Source: Macrotrachela quadricornifera
Taxonomy: Eukaryota; Rotifera; Eurotatoria; Philodinida; Philodinidae
DNA: 64,000 bases
Direction: 5' to 3'
NCBI GenBank assembly: GCA_022393335.1
Contig: JAJEKB010020756.1
Span: 296,033-360,032, forward strand
Part shown: positions 61,288 to 64,000 of the stretch, one piece after another
Numbering within the stretch: position 1 is the first letter of the stretch
How the letters are laid out: the number at the start of each line of letters is the position of its first letter
Position numbers and translations under genes: made by a program
The notes under the pieces: model-generated
The model's database searches: none
What the model was told of the DNA's origin: nothing
What the model saw: the letters and a program-made list of their open reading frames with translations, nothing else

Positions 61288-63213
61288 ATGTTGGTCAATT
61301 TAACTTTGATATTAACTATTAGCAATTTATTTTTACTGGTAATTGCAAAGAATAATGGAACATTAATAAGTAGGATGAGAAGAAAATAGAACTATATTAG
61401 ATAAAAAAAAAGAATTTTATCATATCTTCTACTTAGATTCTATGCATATATCAATAAATTCTTCAAAATCTTTTCGTTCCTGTACAACATATTCTGATAT
61501 TCCTTTAACAGATCTAATTACAGCAAATATTAAAACTTTAGCAGAAGATTTATCAACATGTCGTTATTCATCATTTGATCTTGTTCGTTGGTATTTAACT
61601 CGTATTGATGCTGTTAATCGAAAAGGTTCTCATCCACTTAATGCTATTATTGAAACAAATCCTGATGCACTGAATATTGCTAAGACACTTGATCAAGAAC
61701 GACAAATAAATGGTTCAAGATCATTGCTTCATGGAATTCCTATTCTAATTAAAGATAATATAGCAACAAATGATAAAATGGAAACAACAGCTGGTAGTTT
61801 AGCACTTCTTGGTTCTCGTGTACCTCGAGATGCATTTATTGTAAAAAAATTAAGAGAAGCAGGTGCTATCATTTTTGGTAAAACATCATTAACAGAATGG
61901 GGTAATTTTAAATCAAAAAATGTAACAAGAGGAGGATGGTCAGCACGAGGTGGTTTAAGTAGGTAAATTATTATAACGAAACAAAAACAAAAAATTTTAT
62001 TTCAAAAATAATATTTGATATTTTTTAGTTCAGCTTATGTCGCTGATGGAGATCCATCTGGAAGTAGTAGTGGATCAGCTATTGCTACCAGTGCTGGTTT
62101 ATGTGCAGCAGCTATAGGAACCGAAACTGCTGGAAGTATTGTTCAACCATCAAGTTTTGCAAATATTGTAGGTCTTAAACCAACTGTTGGTCTAACTTCA
62201 CGTTCAGGTATTATTCCAATCTCATATGATCATGATACAGTTGGACCTATGGGTAAAACCGTTGAAGATGTTGCTCTTCTACTTGGTATATTCATTAAAT
62301 TACTTTGATAATTAATTAAAAATAAAACAATTTTGTTTAGAAGTGATACAAGGTGTTGATAGTCGAGATAATGCAACACAACGAGCAGAAATTATTCGTC
62401 ATCAAAATTATACACAATTTTTACTTGGTGTTGAAGGACTTCGACATATTCGATTAGGTGTTGTACGTCAGGGTAATTTTGAATTATTTGTTTTAATAAA
62501 ATATAAATCTAATACTATTTAATAGGAGTTAATATATCAAATGAAAGACAAAATGGAGTACGTAAAGCTATTGAATTAATGCGTTTTCATGGTGCATATA
62601 TTATAGATCCAGTTAATGTAACTGGTATTAATGATACAATTATAAAAAAATATTTCCTAGATCTTTTTACTTATAATTTTCGTCGAGATATATCAAATTA
62701 TTTATCTGAACTTAAGAATACTACTATGAGATCATTAAAGGATCTTATTCAATTTAATATTAAACATGCTAATACAGAATTTCATCCTAAATATTTACCA
62801 GATCAAACTATGTTTATCTCTAGTGAAAATCAAACAAATATGACAGCTAATGATTATGCAGTTTTATATAATAAATCTCGGCAACTCGCTGGACGATATG
62901 GAATTGATGCAACGTATGTTATTTTATATCAATTAATTAAACATTCTTATTTTTTTATAGATTAATTCAATACAAGTTAGATGCACTTATTATACCTGAT
63001 GTTGATCATGATATTACTGATATGGCTTCACTTGCTGGTTATCCATTAATTGTTGTTCCATTAGGTTTTAATCAATCAAATAATGAACCTTATGGTTTAA
63101 TGTTTGTAGGAACTGCATGGTCAGAATCAATACTTTTACGAATAGCACATGGATTTGAACAAGCATTACCTATTCGAAATACCATTCGACCGAAATATGC
63201 TGAACAAAATTAA
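61288..63213 (+). CDS. secreted amidase-signature family hydrolase
   Basis: The six exons are 61288-61369, 61437-61962, 62029-62285, 62341-62472, 62526-62913 and 62961-63213, all in phase, giving 545 residues. The first exon is short and supplies a signal peptide ([20 protein letters not shown]). Its 67-bp intron and exact phase support this start over the internal ATG at 61442. The Ser-cisSer-Lys triad is visible: Lys133 in [11 protein letters not shown], Ser215 in [11 protein letters not shown], Ser239 in [11 protein letters not shown]; their spacing matches fatty-acid amide hydrolase (142/217/241). The C-terminal half holds [14 protein letters not shown]. It would hydrolyse amides, probably outside the cell or in the secretory path; the substrate cannot be told. 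[23 protein letters not shown] and [12 protein letters not shown] resemble the plant/fungal/bacterial amidase branch more than animal FAAH. Confidence 0.9.
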
Positions 63214-64000
63214 TCTATTCTTTAATTTCTATTTAATATAATTGAACTTTTAAAAAGATTTGAATTATTTAAAAAAAACATGTTTTTCTTTTTTCTTATA
63301 GCGGAAGTATAAACAATAAGACTACACATTAAATAGTCAGTATTTTGTTGTAAATGATCAGTATAATTTCTTGATCAGTATTGTGTACAAAAGTATCAGT
63401 CAATAAATCAAGTTATCAGTATTGATAACAGTACTTTAATCATCACTATCTGCCAGTCTAGGAAGAAACTCATTTCACATTAGACATTGACATAGTGACA
63501 CCGAAGGATCATATTTTTGTATCACATTTATCACAATGCAACCATAGGATTTGATAAACATATCAACAGAACACGAAGAGTTTAAATCAAAATCAAACTC
63601 TAGAGCTTGATACGAATTGTTACAAACAATGAAAAGAACACAATTTTCTCTAAATATATATTCATCACATAATTCGATTTTTAGTTCGAATATAAATAAA
63701 GCTCGAAGAATTTGATCTCACTTAGAAAACAAATAAATGTTTTTGAACCAATACTTTGTCCTATGACTGAAGAGAAGATCATATGAAAAAACATAAATGC
63801 GTTTGCTTGTTTGTTTGTAGCAAGGTAAAAAACATGGCTTCAAAGCTACTACGTATGTATCCACGCGTCCTCATGTCCTACAATATGAAGGTAACTCTAG
63901 GTGTTCAAATCCTGCTATACGGAGGTACTCATAGGTCCTCACAGGCTACTATAAGGGGATTCCCATATTTGCTCATCGACAACTAGACGAAGGTACCCAT
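63214..64000. other. intergenic end of window with dispersed repeat
   Basis: The segment 63320-63440 (TAGTCAGTATTTTGTTGTAA, then GATCAGTATTGTGTACAAA) is an inverted relative of 51725-51830. The last 200 bp contain short irregular repeats of AGGTACTCATAGGTCCTC and a frame (63783-63986) that is not gene-like. Confidence 0.45.

Noticed and set aside
63783..63986. 67-codon frame at the right end
   Set aside because: Runs through irregular short repeats and resembles no protein.

Overview
The window is eukaryotic nuclear DNA: strongly AT-rich, with intron-containing genes (most introns about 45-80 bp, GT..AG), long gene-free AT stretches and a dense mix of decayed DNA transposons. The source is most likely a bdelloid rotifer (Rotaria/Adineta-like). 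That is an inference from the short introns, from a large intronless protein joining an ADP-ribosyltransferase-like domain to kinesin-light-chain-type TPRs (an architecture I associate with bdelloids), and from the coexistence of many transposon superfamilies in small, broken copies. One 400-bp run of N (5813-6212) is an assembly gap.

Layout. 1-5.3 kb: an ankyrin-repeat gene in gene-poor DNA. 5.3-11 kb: Tc1-type terminal repeats around the gap, a decayed Helitron/PIF1-type helicase, and an RPA-like OB-fold/zinc-ribbon gene split by a GC-rich hAT-type miniature element with an 8-bp target duplication. 11-18.5 kb: a minus-strand coiled-coil gene whose last two visible exons are separated by about 6.6 kb; that putative intron holds a 3.1-kb element built from CCGTATACGG palindromes and a ~68-bp satellite. 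18.5-26.3 kb: nearly empty AT-rich DNA, then a more GC-rich segment that may be the 5' region of the next gene. 26.4-27.9 kb: a complete eight-exon G protein alpha subunit of the Go class. 28-37 kb: a piggyBac-type miniature element, a small minus-strand membrane protein and a proline-rich single-pass membrane protein. 38-42 kb: decayed hAT and mariner transposases. 42.3-45.6 kb: the intronless ART-like/TPR protein (minus). 47-57 kb: a transposon graveyard (DDE+SWIM transposase, two piggyBac remnants, several nested miniature elements) around one intact secreted-protein ORF. 58.6-60.4 kb: a nine-exon mitochondrial AGXT2-type aminotransferase. 61.3-63.2 kb: a six-exon secreted amidase-signature enzyme.

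The intact host genes are functionally unrelated (signalling, glyoxylate/amino-acid metabolism, amide hydrolysis) and show no operon-like linkage. The most notable observations are: the in-frame RPA-like gene recovered when the hAT-type insert is disregarded; a Go-alpha whose pertussis-toxin-site cysteine is serine; an ART-like domain missing its expected arginine; the CCGTATACGG/satellite element; and several nested insertions that give a relative order of transposition events. No CRISPR array, tRNA or rRNA was seen.
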